NCBI GenBank assembly: GCA_021399435.1
Contig: JAJTUP010000013.1
Span: forward strand, 186,001-250,000
DNA length: 64,000 nucleotides
Reading direction: 5' to 3'
Origin: Diaporthe sp. PMI_573
Taxonomy: Eukaryota; Ascomycota; Sordariomycetes; Diaporthales; Diaporthaceae
The notes beneath the pieces are model-generated. The model made no database searches. It saw only the letters and a list, made by a program, of their open reading frames with translations, and was not told the DNA's origin. Below are positions 12,401 through 23,885 of this stretch, piece by piece (within the stretch, counting starts at the first letter, position 1; each line of letters opens with the position of its first letter). Both the position numbers and the translations under genes were made by a program.

Positions 12401-13603
12401 ATTGACCGGATTGACGCCATCTGCCGCCGTTTCCACCCGATAGCTGTCTCTCTGCGGCCAGTGGTAGCTCAGAACAAGCCTCCATCGCGTTCAGATGCAC
12501 GGGAGCTGGCCCGGCCAATGTTAGGTCATTGATTCAACAGCACCACCTGGCCGAACGGGTCCTAGAGGCCCTCTTTCACAACTGAGACGGGTCAATTCAC
12601 CGATACGGAGTCTGAATGAGCGTCTTGAGTCTGTGATGGGTAATTACATGCAGTGGAGATGTGGTAGTCAACGACAGTGGAACAGCATCTAAGCACGTTC
12701 GCTTGGGCTCCATCATTGATAGCTTGAGACTAATGGATGTGTTCTGCCTCGAGAAATCTGCTTTATCTCTTCAAAGATGTCAACTCCTCGCCTACAACAT
12801 CACCAAACGCTCCAAACCGTCCATGACATGGATCTCTTGTCGACCCGGCATCCCCCATCCCACACCCGGTAGGGGGCAAGCCTACCAAGGAGCTAGGCGG
12901 CTGCCCCATCCTCTGGACATATTTGGCGATTCATCGGATTCGCAGCCTGAAGACCTAGCCAGTTTTGTAAGGAGGTGTCTGACCTCCACCCTGCCTTTCC
13001 TTGTTGGTCCTGCGCAGGAGCTGCCACTTCAAAGGCACTTCAGTGGTCTTTTCTTTCACTCCATTCTGTCCAAAATCAGGTTGAGGACGCCCCCTGAGGT
13101 CAGCTCTGGGATCTGGTTAAGGCTGCGTTTCTTCATACACAGCAGTAAGTTCCAGATCCGCATGTCTCGATGGCTCCGTGGACACTGGGGCAGATCAATT
13201 ACAGCACGCTGGAATTCTATCCCGATTAGGACTGCTTGACGATAGGAAAGGCTTCCTCAATGGCACATGAGGATTCATAGGATTATCGCCGGCATGGCAA
13301 GGGAGAGGGCCATTTGTAGAGAGCAGCTAAGCCGATCAGTTGATCGGATGCCCTCTGATTGAACTTCTTGCGCTAAATGCAGCACAATTGATATCAGTAA
13401 CCCGAGTTCCCCATGCCATCAAGAGCTTTCGTTTTGCCCACAGTTGGTAACACGAAACCACGGATTAACCAGCACAAATCATTACCATCCCCCAAAAAGG
13501 ACGGCAGGATAATACTTTCACGGCAACAGAGCGTAGTGCGATGTTTAAATGAGACAAGCTTGTACTAGATAGCTCCCATAGGACCACGACCCTCAGTAAG
13601 CCC
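9471..13603. other. Long intergenic region, no supportable gene
   Basis: GC-rich, low-complexity DNA with several long but unconvincing frames on both strands. A GAGTGAGTGAGT repeat lies near 10765-10795 and a run of 11 G at 11154-11164. Plus-strand frames at 11954-12532 and 12661-13239 (192 codons each) match nothing I know and lack start or splice context. The first part may be the long 5' region of the minus-strand gene at 8422-9318. Confidence 0.5.
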
Positions 13604-14136
13604 TCACATCATGGCAATAATATTCTTGCCACTAATCCTCCCCTTCTTCACGTCATCCTTCACATCCAGCATTCTCTCCATGCCTTGCACGGTCTCTGTT
13701 GGCGGTGGCAATATTCTTCCGCTTTTCAAGAATTGCTCAGCTAGTCGTAAAAACTACTGATGTGCTTTGAATAGTTCCTCGTCACTAGGGATGATCAGCT
13801 CGACCATTTGGAGATTCTCGCCGAGCACGGCCTCGCCTGGGGTAAACATCGATTTCACATCCTCTCTCGGAAATGGTGTAGGGGACAAGGAGTTATAGAG
13901 GCAGCCCGTGCCGTCGGGAGCCATTGCATCTGCGCAAATTTTGTGGGAGTCGAAGGCCCCTACGCAGCCGAAGGCGAGTTTCAGTTGATCACCAGTGACT
14001 TGTCTAATGTTTTCGACGCAATGTTCCGTGACGTGGTAGTCGAGGACATGATCAGATCCTATTTCTTTCATCAGCCCCAGTGCCAAAGTTGGCCGCTGGG
14101 CAGGTGGTCATTGCCAACAGGCTTCGGCCACACTGT
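13604..14136 (-). pseudogene. Zinc-type MDR (alcohol dehydrogenase/enoyl reductase-like), truncated relic
   Basis: The C-terminal half of a medium-chain dehydrogenase/reductase is readable. A frame with TTCPAANF (the nucleotide-fold strand after the glycine motif) shifts into LALGLMKEIGSDHVLDYH. That frame then runs through the cofactor-domain end and stops at a TAG near 13755. The same frame continues past the stop with FLRLAEQFLKSGRILPPP and KKGRISGKNIIAMM, a standard MDR C-terminus, ending at TGA 13604-13606. So there is at least one frameshift, one nonsense codon and loss of the whole N-terminal catalytic domain. The missing end abuts a poly-T tract and repeats, which suggests insertion or deletion there. 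The TAG is what a CAG-to-TAG (CpA to TpA) change would give. Not functional as read. Confidence 0.8.
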
Positions 14137-14208
14137 GTTTTTTTTTAATCAACTGTTTATTGGTCTGTCTACTGTCTGCTTAACCTTCTGACTACTCTTC
14201 CCTAAGCT

Positions 14209-14350
14209 TATACATAAAATCGACGACGGCTTTATATATCTACTCATACTTCTCCTCTAGCAGTGCCTTGAATTCTGCCTATTTTCTCTCACCCTTTAGT
14301 GCCTTTTTAATCTTTTTAGAAAAATCTAGGTATCTAATAACAAAGTATCA
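14209..14350 (-). mobile_element. Decayed coding fragment inside the repeat nest
   Basis: Read on the minus strand, this stretch gives a lysine/glutamate-rich, coiled-coil-like peptide (RYLDFSKKIKKALKGERK, AEFKALLEEKYE, IYKAVVDFMYKLREE). Its blocks are separated by in-frame TAG codons where TGG or CAG would fit. It lies between a poly-T/poly-A junction (about 14356-14389) and the MDR relic. I cannot name the family; a transposon-encoded protein is the likeliest source given the surroundings and RIP-like stops. Confidence 0.4.
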
Positions 14351-14390
14351 GCGTTCTTTTTTTTTTTTTTTTTTTTTTTAAAAAAAAAAG

Positions 14391-14516
14391 CTGGGTGTTT
14401 AAGCGTTTACCACTGTATAAAGGGATCGCCTACATACTGCTTAAGAAGCGTACGTACACGGATTAAAACGAAACCACCTACGTACTGCTTAAGAAGCGTA
14501 TGTATACAGATGTAAT
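14391..14516 (+). repeat. Dispersed repeat, copy R2, with internal re-duplication
   Basis: Matches 2979-3100 and 14641-14741 over GTGTTTAAGCGTTTAC, TATAAAGGGATCGCCTA and CTGCTTAAGAAGCG. The stretch from CTACATACTGCTTAAGAAGCG to the end of ACGAAACCACC is partly repeated again at about 14480-14512, so the copy itself contains a short tandem duplication. Confidence 0.75.
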
Positions 14517-14567
14517 GGTATAGGTCTTATATACTGCTTGGAATGCTAAATATCGATTAGGAATTCT

Positions 14568-14608
14568 GGTCTTTTGGCCGAGCGGTCTATTGTGCAAGCA
14601 GTCAATAG
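14568..14608 (+). repeat. 41-nt hairpin repeat, copy H1
   Basis: Begins GGTCTTTTGGCCGAGCGG, which contains a perfect Pol III box A core (TGGCCGAGCGG), and ends in a hairpin with stem CTATTG/CAATAG and 10-nt loop TGCAAGCAGT. Two further copies of identical length occur at 14809-14849 and 53800-53840 (minus). No box B follows, so this is tRNA-like or SINE-like rather than a working tRNA gene. Confidence 0.7.
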
Positions 14609-14640
14609 AATTGCCTCAACGGATTAACAACGAAACCACC

Positions 14641-14741
14641 TACTATTATTAGTATTGTTCTTTTCTAAATACTAAGTGTTCAAGTATTTACTACTATATA
14701 AAGGGACTGCCTATCTACTGTTTAAGAAGTATATATATGTC
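14641..14741 (+). repeat. Dispersed repeat, copy R3
   Basis: Third copy of the TATATAAAGGG repeat: an ACTATTATTAGTATTGTT lead-in as in R1, then GTGTTCAAGTATTTACTACT, TATATAAAGGGACTGCCTAT and CTGTTTAAGAAG. Compared with R1 and R2 it carries more C-to-T changes. Confidence 0.75.
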
Positions 14742-14808
14742 TCCAAAATGCTGTGATGGTACAGGCTTATAGTCTGCTAGATGTATCTCCAAGAGATTGG
14801 AAATTACT

Positions 14809-14849
14809 GGTCTTTTGGCCGAGTGGTCTATGCTGCCAGCAGGGCATAG
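14809..14849 (+). repeat. 41-nt hairpin repeat, copy H2
   Basis: Same architecture as H1: GGTCTTTTGGCCGAGTGG followed by a stem CTATGC/GCATAG with loop TGCCAGCAGG. The R3-H2 pair and the R2-H1 pair form two tandem units of roughly 240 bp. A GGTTCACATCT motif near 14956 resembles a box B but is too far away and lacks the invariant A. Confidence 0.7.
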
Positions 14850-15625
14850 TCCGTCTCACATGCCTGAAACACAGAATATATTCCCGACTGCGCATTAGTC
14901 ATGACAAGAACACTCTTGAAGTGCATGTAAACATGGTCTCGCTCAAGCCAGTCAGACTGAGGTTCACATCTCGGCTAATTTAATCGGCAACAATTAACAC
15001 ACGGGAGATTCATGGAAAATGTATGACTCTTGGAGAGTCATCAGACCTATAGATCAGCCTTAAAAAAGAAAGGGCTTCAGGTCAAGCGGCAAGACATAGA
15101 CCAATGTAATGCGTACTGTTTGTCACCTTCGGCTGAGACGCTAGATTTTGGAGACGGCACGAGTTGAGAGATAGACGGCACCTCTGATGAAAGCTTGCTG
15201 CATCATCAATGGCTATGGGCCCCATTTCGAAATCGTAACGTCTAGCTCAAGCGCGAGTTGAGTTACCGAACAGTCAATCGAATTGAAACGAAACAGTGTT
15301 TGCAAAGCATAAAACAAGTTCCTTGAATCATTCCAGGGTGAACTACGGCCTTGACCTTCACAAAGTTGAACACCAATTCACGAGGAAGGTGTCTAGGCCG
15401 GAAATGCTGGAAGTTGAATAGACAAGACTCGGGCGGTAAGTTTATCGGAAGGTCAATTGCAGGTTTATTCATGGCTGATTTTCCACGATCTGTTCTTGTA
15501 AAGGCAATCGAATTCAGTATTTTGGATTGATACCAGCCAACCAAATGTCTGGTGCCCTCTCTGGGCTAGAGTGATAATAGCAGACTGCACTGTACTGTGT
15601 CTCATATTTGAAGATACCTGGCTCT
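14850..15625. other. Intergenic region downstream of the receptor-like gene
   Basis: No gene is supportable; only short frames occur. It would hold the 3' UTR of the minus-strand gene ending at 15626. Confidence 0.5.
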
Positions 15626-16908
15626 TCACCATGCTGCTGTTTCCTCATCATGGCCGACTGACGGCCTCTTGCTGTGCACACTATAGGTGTTACCGTAGCC
15701 GGAGTCACTTGTGAGTGCAGTCCTTGAGCCGGCATTCCGCACTGGCCCCATCGCGTAGCTGTTCCCACTGGATCTGCTCGGGTACTCCTTGCGGTGAAAT
15801 ATAGGTCGAAGCATCGGGAGACAAGCGCCTAGAATTCCGAAAGTAATCTCGATGGGATATAGCACTTCGAACGCATCCCTTCGAATATAAGTGTCTGAGG
15901 GGGCCTGCCCGATGAAACCCGGCAGCTTCCAGGCGAGAATTCGCAGAAGAGACAGGACGCAAGCTCTACATATGCTCATCAGCATTCAAGTAACAGCAAT
16001 AATGGAGGTGAACGGGTTGGAACTAACGTGAAGCCGACTGTAAAAGTAAATATCAGCCGGATCTTGCGCTTGCGATTTCGCATCTGCAGACCCCATAGTG
16101 ACTTCAATGGGAGCGCAAAAACGACAATGTCGCAGACACAGCTCAGAACGTCAGGGAGAACACCGTATACAACCCATTTCGGCCCTTCTTCTACAGCGTC
16201 TGGGCCCTGATCCGCAAGGACAAAGAGCACGTCTTGAATCCCAACACCGAGCTGAATCCCCATGGACGTGACGCCGCATATAATCACCCAAGCCCCTACG
16301 GCTATGATGATGTGGCTCATCCAGGGGATCTGCCGTAGAAGCTCATAGTATATGCAGAGGATGGATATTCTGCACAGGTAACTCGACAGAAGGTAGAATG
16401 TCGAGGCGATGACGAGGCACTGTTTTGAGCCGGGTTAGGCTGTTTCTTCTTTATTCGCCTTTTCATGGAGCGCTTTGTCAAATAGCAGGGGCCATGACTT
16501 GACTGACCTCAACTCTCATTACCCAGAAGCCTATAGGCCTATCTTTCAATTCCCAGTTGGCACCGCCTCCACCTGCGAATACTGTTGTAAGCTACCTGTT
16601 AGCAGTCCGCAGCGAGTCGTTATGACACATCTCCAAAGCCTTGCCACATACAAAGTATTATAGGGAGCCAGACTCCTAACAGAGTTACCTGCTGATAATC
16701 AGTGCTCATGCCTTGAAAGGAACAAAAAATGTCCTATACATACGCAGGATGCAATGACTAAGTAATCGCCCCATTTGAGACGCGAGCGGAGTATTGACTT
16801 TGACCAGAGGCGTAGGCCGACCAAAACAGGCGCCACAGGAGCGAGAACGGCGCATAGAGTAATTATGCCCACCTGGAATGAGGAGTTGATGTGGGATTCC
16901 CAAGCCAT
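15626..16908 (-). CDS. Rhodopsin-domain (PTH11/SatP-type) fungal integral membrane protein
   Basis: A five-exon model joins in frame: 16908-16744, 16688-16652, 16572-16508, 16419-16028 and 15965-15626, giving 332 residues. Introns are 55, 79, 88 and 62 bp. Three begin GTATGT, GTATGT and GTCAGT; the last begins GTTAGT. The first, second and third contain CTGAT, GCTAAC and CCTAAC branch points. The protein has about seven hydrophobic segments. The first is GIITLCAVLAPVAPVLVGLR, followed by the family-typical arginine-rich turn RLKWGDYLVIA. The last reads DAFEVLYPIEITFGILGACL and is followed by PMLRPIF, again typical, and a polar cytosolic tail. This fungal family (rhodopsin domain, PTH11-like) sits in the plasma membrane; some members are orphan receptors, most have unknown ligands. 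The short exon 2 is the least certain part. Confidence 0.85.
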
Positions 16909-18440
16909 TCTGAGAGAGCGAATGTTCGTGTCATCTGAACAAGCGTCGAGGATCAAAGCAATCAGCACGATGCAAGGACGACGAAAAGGGCAGGTGTGTT
17001 GGCAGATGGCCATTGTCTCAAATATCAGCAACTAAAGTCTGACGTTCCTGTGTAGGGTCCCATTCCAGGCAGCTAGAGAGAGTCATGCCACTGCAGAGAC
17101 ATGTGGACTGGACTGTACGCCCCGACAAGAAGATTTCGACTGCTCCCAGCCCGGAGCTGCTAACGTCACCCTGTGGGCGGGGTTCGGGCTCAGCCCTATC
17201 GAACACAGGCCATTCAGAATGAACGGAGTGGGCTGACGCCGATTATGACTCTGCGTATTTTGTGCCAACCACCCCGAGTCTAATGCAGTCCCGGCAGTTG
17301 GGGACCAACCGGAGCCGTGGGGCTTTGTCTTACATGCGTCCTTGGCGCGTCCAGTAAGCCGGAGGCCAACTAAGAGCTGAACAGTTTGGTCGGGCTGCTC
17401 ATTTGTGCATTTGTGCGGTGATCATGTTTAACTTCTGTCAGCGTCGGACTTGGCGGATCTCCCCAATTGAACAAGGTGTGTATTCCTTGCTCACCTTGGC
17501 TGTGTTTGCCGAGCCGATGTCCTCACCGCCTTAGGATGCAGAGCTCTCTTCTTAAGAGCACACCTATACCCGCCGGAAGAAGTCAACAGGCATTGTGATT
17601 TCGAAATTGACTTGCTTGACATACGACCTAGGTACCGCAAAGATGACTGTTCAGAGCCTAGATTCTCAGATGGGCTAGGTGGGTGGCATTAAAACCCTGG
17701 CTCACGTCCCCGGTCAGAGTTCTCGATGACTTCTTAGAAGAAGTTTGTGAGTGACCCTGGTGCCTATGAGTGGGCAAATACTTGTTCCATGTGAAGGTAG
17801 AGATCGTACGTGGCGCAGGTCTTGAATTTAGCTGTGCTCACCTTGTCGGAGGAGGAATGAACAACGGCATCAGCCCATTTATCGGTCGCATTGGTGTTTG
17901 GAAAGGATGCCTATCTATCACCAGAATCCCAGGCGCCCACCATTACTGCCATAGACTGGGTTTGTCATTGGTAATGCCTCTGCAGAATTCAAAGCGGCTC
18001 ACAAATGGATAGTAAACCCTCTGTCTCCGGCTACAAAGTTGGATACGAAGAATGTGATGAAGGTTGTTTCTACAAACGCACGGGCATCTCATCGTGCAAG
18101 ATGGTTGCAAACTTGACATAACTCCAATACTTGCGTGCACAGGAGATTTTTATATGACATATTTCCTCTACGTTCAGGCAGGATGTGTTCAACATAGAGT
18201 GATCGATGAAAGCAGATTCGCGAAGGTCGTGTACCAATTGAATCCAATTCACCTCATCCTAGACTACCCTCTCAACCAAAGCCATCAAAGCAAAATTGAA
18301 TCAACGCATGATCGATGCAGACCATGAGTCCACAGGCGACTCTTGATTTGCGTCTTGTATCTTAACAGCGCCTCGTTTCCATTGCGCCACCATTCAAAAT
18401 GGGAGGTCGTTGAGGCGCATTGCAAGCTGGAGGGGCGTGT
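16909..18440. other. Intergenic region between two membrane-protein genes
   Basis: Short frames only. It would contain the promoter of the minus-strand gene starting at 16908 and the 3' region of the one ending at 18441. I see no clear motif. Confidence 0.5.
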
Positions 18441-19273
18441 CTAACTCTGCCTTCCCGGGCCATGATAACCTCGATTCTGAGAGCCAGTAAGTCCGTGTTG
18501 AATGTATCTTTCGTCAAAAGCAGACGGAAAAGGAGCAATCCTATCTACTAGGTATATTAAAGTGGGCTTCGGCTTTGAGTGTGCTTGGTTTCCCTCAACT
18601 TGCCCGAAACCCTTTTTCTCTCGCGCGTCCTTTTTTCTCCTCGTGTCGTTGTAGAACACCATACACATGAGGACGGACTGGATGATAACGAAGCAGCCCA
18701 GTATCGTATCAGCCGTAACAACAATGGCACACGTAGATTCTGTGGTGACCGAGCATCGAGTTCTGGCCAACAGAAAAGTCAAGCCCTTTCTTGGTTAGAA
18801 ATTGATGGTCAAAGTGAAGCTGATGTAGAAGCTTACTGCGAAAATCAACGAGGAAATCACGAGGTGGAGAATTTCCCAAACCACCAGACGCCGTCTCGGC
18901 CTATAGTCTCGTGACTTCGTAGAATTCTTTGACCTGGTGAAGAAGTCATATCGCTCCAGGATTATGAAGAAGCAGAAGCCGTAAAGCAATAGCACACTTC
19001 CTGCAAAGCCCAGGCTGATGAGTGGCGAACTAGAAAGCGCGCCCTCGGGCGCATTCCAGTGGAATAGGATCGCTGACATGAGCAACGCAGTTATGAAGAT
19101 GAAGATGATCTAGAATTCATTAGTGACGTTGGTCCACAATACACACCCGTGCATCCTTGATATTTCACCTGTATGATACCCACACGCGTCCTCATCTTCC
19201 AGTCGAGTGGATGCTCGATATCCACGCGAATGATTGGGTCGCGGTGCCCATTGGTGGATTGTCCGGAGCGCAT
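18441..19273 (-). CDS. Small four-helix membrane protein of unknown function (MARVEL-like layout)
   Basis: Three exons, 19273-19169, 19109-18837 and 18785-18441, give about 240 residues. Intron 1 (59 bp) is GTGAAA...TAG. Intron 2 (51 bp) is GTAAGC...AAG with a TCTAAC branch point; it is a multiple of three and contains the only in-frame stop (TAA at 18795), so splicing is required for a full product. Four hydrophobic stretches follow: FIFITALLMSAILF, LISLGFAGSVLLLYGFCFFI, the segment around ILHLVISSLIFA, and TILGCFVIIQSVLMCMVF. A basic cytosolic tail ends the protein. This spacing resembles MARVEL-type proteins, but I see no diagnostic residue. An upstream ATG at 19418 (MNESTTQDSSDPL) could supply a longer N-terminus by another small intron; the join could not be fixed. 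Confidence 0.6.
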
Positions 19274-19418
19274 CCTGTTGTCCGCAAACGATGCAGTGCT
19301 ATGTACAGTTCAACTGTAGGTGACATCGATCGTTCAGCGGTACCTGGGAGTACAAAGGGACTCGGTGTAATTGGATCTCCAGGGGGTCTGATGAGTCTTG
19401 TGTCGTTGATTCGTTCAT

Positions 19419-22400
19419 GGTGTCGAAGGCCCGTGGCAGCAACGTAGATCGGCACACACCCAGACGACGCGTAGAGTCGTCACAGTTTGTGTGTTGGAAG
19501 GTGGAAATGTGTGGGGATCTCTGGGAAAGAGGCTGGGGTTTTATAGTCTAGCCACCAGATACAGAAGTGACTGGCACGCTACGGCATCTAGCCGCCTCAT
19601 GCGAGTCTGTGACTGGTATCATGAGCGCTAGGGAATGAGGCTATGTACATGGAATGGTAGAAATGGAGAGGCAGTCCAGCAGTTCCTGGTGGTTATTACA
19701 TCGAGAATGGACGTTGATGGACTGAAGAGCTTTCAATCAACCCTCTGGCCAATGCCTGGACGCCGGACAGACTGCTTGCACCATCGGCGGCCCCCGTCGA
19801 AACACCGACCTGAGCCAGAGAGGAATCTTTTTTCACACCCATCAAGACAATGACAGCAGTTGAAAGGATATTACTGAGGGCGCGACTCGCCGAGGAAAGC
19901 ACTCAGGACACAATATCCAGGCCCAACCCCGTCGAGTTGGCCACGGACCAGATTTCTGTATGGTGGAGAGATTGTGACGTTCTACAAACCAAAGCCAAGA
20001 GTCACTGATGCCAGCATAGCCTCATAGAGGTCACCGTCCGCCGAAATGGAATTGCATAGGACCACATTGAGGCCGATGAAGTTTTCGATGCTGTGCTGAT
20101 GGGAAACTCCAAGCTGGGGCTACCGCTGTCCGTGAGACAGGTCGCAAGCGTCAAACACAGAGTGATTGCGGTATCGTTGCGGGAATTGTTCAGCGTTGCC
20201 ATCTTGAACTCTGGTGTTACCGCGTAACAGTTGCCTTCAGACCAGTCCGACTCGACTCTGACCAGGCTGCCGGTGCAGTTAGAGGTCGATGGCCGCGAAC
20301 GGACGAATGTTGTGCCGCTGCACGCGCCTTTGAGGTCCTCGGGTGCCTCCTGGTCGACCCCCTTTTTTTTTCTTCAAGATATTGGACGAGACCAGGCCAC
20401 CATACAACAGATCTCTGCGGAAACTGTGCACCTAGGCCCATGCCGAGAACGCAGCGGTCGGTGGAGTATCCGCTGCACCTGAGCAGGCTGCGTCGTTTCC
20501 CATTGCGAGCAAGGTCTTTTTGGGCATTGAGATCCTTCCGTTGGTAACTTGGGATGTAGTCTATGTGGAGCTGAATTCATCGTTGAAAAGCTTTCGGCAT
20601 TGTGTGCATATCCTACGTGGGCAAATGAGACGATGCTGGCTATGTCGGGTGAGTGTGTTGTCGAGGCCGGTCAGTCATAGTCCAACGTGAGTGTCCCGTT
20701 GCAAGGAGTGATGCTCCCTGTGCGAAACCAAATCTGTGTCCGGAACTCATGAGAAGGGACCTCATCAACTCCGGTCTCAACCCAGCCCACAAGAGCTCAA
20801 AATCCGGCCTGAAGTCAATGTCATCGTTCTGCAAGAGGTCTGATTGATCAGAAGCACAAATCGCCTAGACCCGCCCCCACTGGCAGAGGCTGGCGGCGAT
20901 ACGGTGCGCGAGCTTCGGGTTGTTCCATTCATAATCGGAACCGGATCCAAAGAGGGCATTTCGTACGACAAGGGCTCGTGAAGATTATGATTGCTCCGGT
21001 GTGGGATGGCATAAGCTTCGTGTTGTCGTGTGTTAGGCGCCAGGGATGCATTTTTTGCCAAGCCTTCTTCATATCTCACATGCACCTCTGGTGTCCTTGT
21101 TGCCCTAGTTTTATCATCCTAGTTTTATCATCCCATCTCTTTCGGCTTTTGTCTCTCGACTTTCCGCAGGACGCTGAACCGGGCCCACTGGAATAGTTGT
21201 TAAAATTCCTCGCACAATGCTGTACGATACCTCCATCGCGTCGCAACGCTCCACGGCTCGTCTTTTGTTTAGCCCGTTTGGGTTCTTTCTCCTTGGATTT
21301 TCGATTCCTGATCTGACCAATGGTATTGTTGATAACGACATTCCTGATAACGCTTGGGGAATAAAAGTCTGCCGTCCTCGGATTCGCTGTAGACACTGCC
21401 AGTGCGGGTGAGTGCGAGCTCTGGGCGCCACCAGGATAACGGAGTGCTGCCGCCTTTCTGACTGTCTCATTCTTCTTTGGGCCTTTCCCCCCGTCTCTTC
21501 ATATTTCTCATCTCCTGGCGTACCTTCGTCATATATGACCAAGCTCTGGCGTATTCTCCCCGAAAGACCCAAAATTGAAGCAGCTGGAAAACCCCGCAAA
21601 CACCGGCAAAGCCAACATCGACATAGGCCGCGAAGCACCCCAGGTCGCATATTGGGTGACAATCAGAACCTGGCGACGGATACGCGTACCAGAAGGCCTT
21701 AGAACTGTGTCAGTAAAACCTTACCCCGGGCTCAAAGCCTCATCAGGGACATATCCGCCGTTGGGAAAGTACTCACAGCGCCAAGTCCAAAAGGGACTAA
21801 GAATGCTAAGCCCTCCATCGCGCTGAAGAAAATGTAATGGTCCTGCCTGGAAGATCACATAGGCATGCCCGCATGTGCCCCAGTCGCATATTCCACCGAG
21901 GTGGAAGTTAGGGTGCCCGCTGGTGATAGAGGTTGCTGACATTACGACGAGGCTCGATGGAAGGTTTTCGGTGTCGGATTACAAACAAGTGAGGATGTTT
22001 TTGGTTTTGATGATGAAGAAGTATTTCGATATGAGATGCAGTGCGACATGCTCCAGCAAGGTTTGAGGAGTCGCTCGAGCACAAAGCAGTTGAGAAGATT
22101 TTATACTTGGGTTAGCTGACACAGTCACAAGCAAGATGCTGGAAGTCACTGATAGCCATGAGACAGTCAAAGTCACTACTAACTGCCATATCTATATAGC
22201 CAATGGCAAAGACGAAAAGGTCAGAAATCCCACCAGCTTGACACGTTGTACGTCTTGGACTGAACAGACCTAGCAAAGCTCTTCCACCCTGAACATGGTA
22301 GGTGGGGATGGAGGAAACTGGTTACTCACCAGTGGCCAACGCTGGAAGCCAAAGTCGCAATTGGAGATGGGTGGAACATACCCAGGTTACGATCACTATT

Positions 22401-23885
22401 AACTTAAGCTTCAGCATGGATGTTGAGCTCCAGCCTGTCCTTTGTTCATAATTATTTCCCGGCTTCTGCAGCCCAGAGGACAACTCGAATTGTCAATCGC
22501 AACTCTCAGTCTTAGGGTGGAATTTCATGCTGAAGCTCATTGTCTTTCCTTCGTGATGCAATGGTATTTTGGCACATTGAAGCTGTGGTCGCCACTCACC
22601 TCGGCTTCCATTTTTTTTGACGGACCAGATATATTTGAAATTGCATTGCCGTTAGTGTGCTGACACGAATTAGTTCCTGAAGCTGAGATGGTAGGGATAT
22701 TCGAGTTAAGCAACGTACACTTCATGCATCCTTGAGAAGTCAGGACATTGGCCTATTCAAATGGAGTAGACATGCCCTGCACTTTTATGATCGTCAATCA
22801 GTCTCAAAACCACCCACGTACGATATCCTCTTGGTGGCTTATTAATCTCGCAGCGGTCTCTGGTGGAACTTCAGCTTCATGGATCAACTTAAATGTCCGT
22901 ACATGTTTTGGGCAGTAATCCAGGGTACGGGGAATTGAGTTCTGGCATCTTCTTTCATTTTGCTGAGGCTTCAAGTTGAACCTGATGTCAGGGAAGAGGG
23001 AGACGCAACAGCTGGAGATGGGACGCTTTTAGGCGGTGTCTCGTGCCAGCGGGCAATGGTTGGTGGTGCTGGCATTGCAAACAAAAGCTTGCAATTGGGC
23101 TGACAAGAGGTTTGGAAGTTGAATAAATCTATGGACGAATCAAACGCTTGATTGCCTGGTGGATTCAATGTTGCTGTATGGCATATCTGAAGAGAGCTTG
23201 CCTCATCAGTGGTTGTCACACATTTGTGCAATTGGTGGTCGTGTCTTCAGTGAGTCACCAGCCTCGAAACTGAAATGTAAACCAGGTTCCAATGTAGCTT
23301 GCCGATACTCATCCTATGCCTTCCTTCCTGACGTTACACAAACTCCGTGCCTGAGCTGTTATGTAAGGATTGTTGACAATCCTCACGGTTCCCGTCGAGA
23401 TTGTGGCACATGCACAACATGGTGCTTGCATTGAACGACGTGGCAACAATCTGTCTTGACGAGTTGGCGGGGTATAATACATCAATCTCTGTTTAACACA
23501 AGCCTGAGAAGGGAGGTTCCCATCAATGCAGTACGAACTCAACTCATGGAACATTTGAAATGGCGGCACTAACTTTGCTGAAGGCCCTTTCGAGTTACCT
23601 CTTTGACAGAGGCGACTTCAGAAACACCACTTCCATAATTGTTGCCACCTGACAACTGTTGGTGTGGCGCAGCAGTAGCGTATGTGTTCCATCAAGTGAA
23701 CGTCCCTGAAATCCGGCTAAATCAGACCTCAACGGTGCCAGCTGCGAGGGATTGCTTATGTAGTGTTGGATGAAGGTTAATAGCTTCAGAGCAGGACACC
23801 ATGCTACGAAAGGAGATAACCGAGACATTCTTTTATCAGGTGGTGGAACAAAGCCAGCGAGAGGAATACATATCTAGGTACCTCG
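19419..23885. other. Region of fragmentary frames, no supportable gene
   Basis: Many frames of 60-180 codons occur. A plus-strand stretch at about 20015-20230 reads as protein-like apart from one TAG (HSLIEVTVRRNGIA then DHIEADEVFDAVLMG). A minus-strand stretch at about 21470-22000 shows hydrophobic pieces and CDWG/CDLG motifs in different frames near GTGAGT and GTAAGG. Either could be a decayed gene, but no family or consistent splicing emerges. From about 22000 to 23885 I see nothing. Confidence 0.45.

Noticed and set aside
14809..14970. Possible tRNA gene (box A at 14816, box B-like GGTTCACATCT near 14956)
   Set aside because: The two boxes are about 140 bp apart, the B-like motif lacks the invariant A, and no acceptor stem pairs with GGTCTTT; better explained as a tRNA-like repeat.
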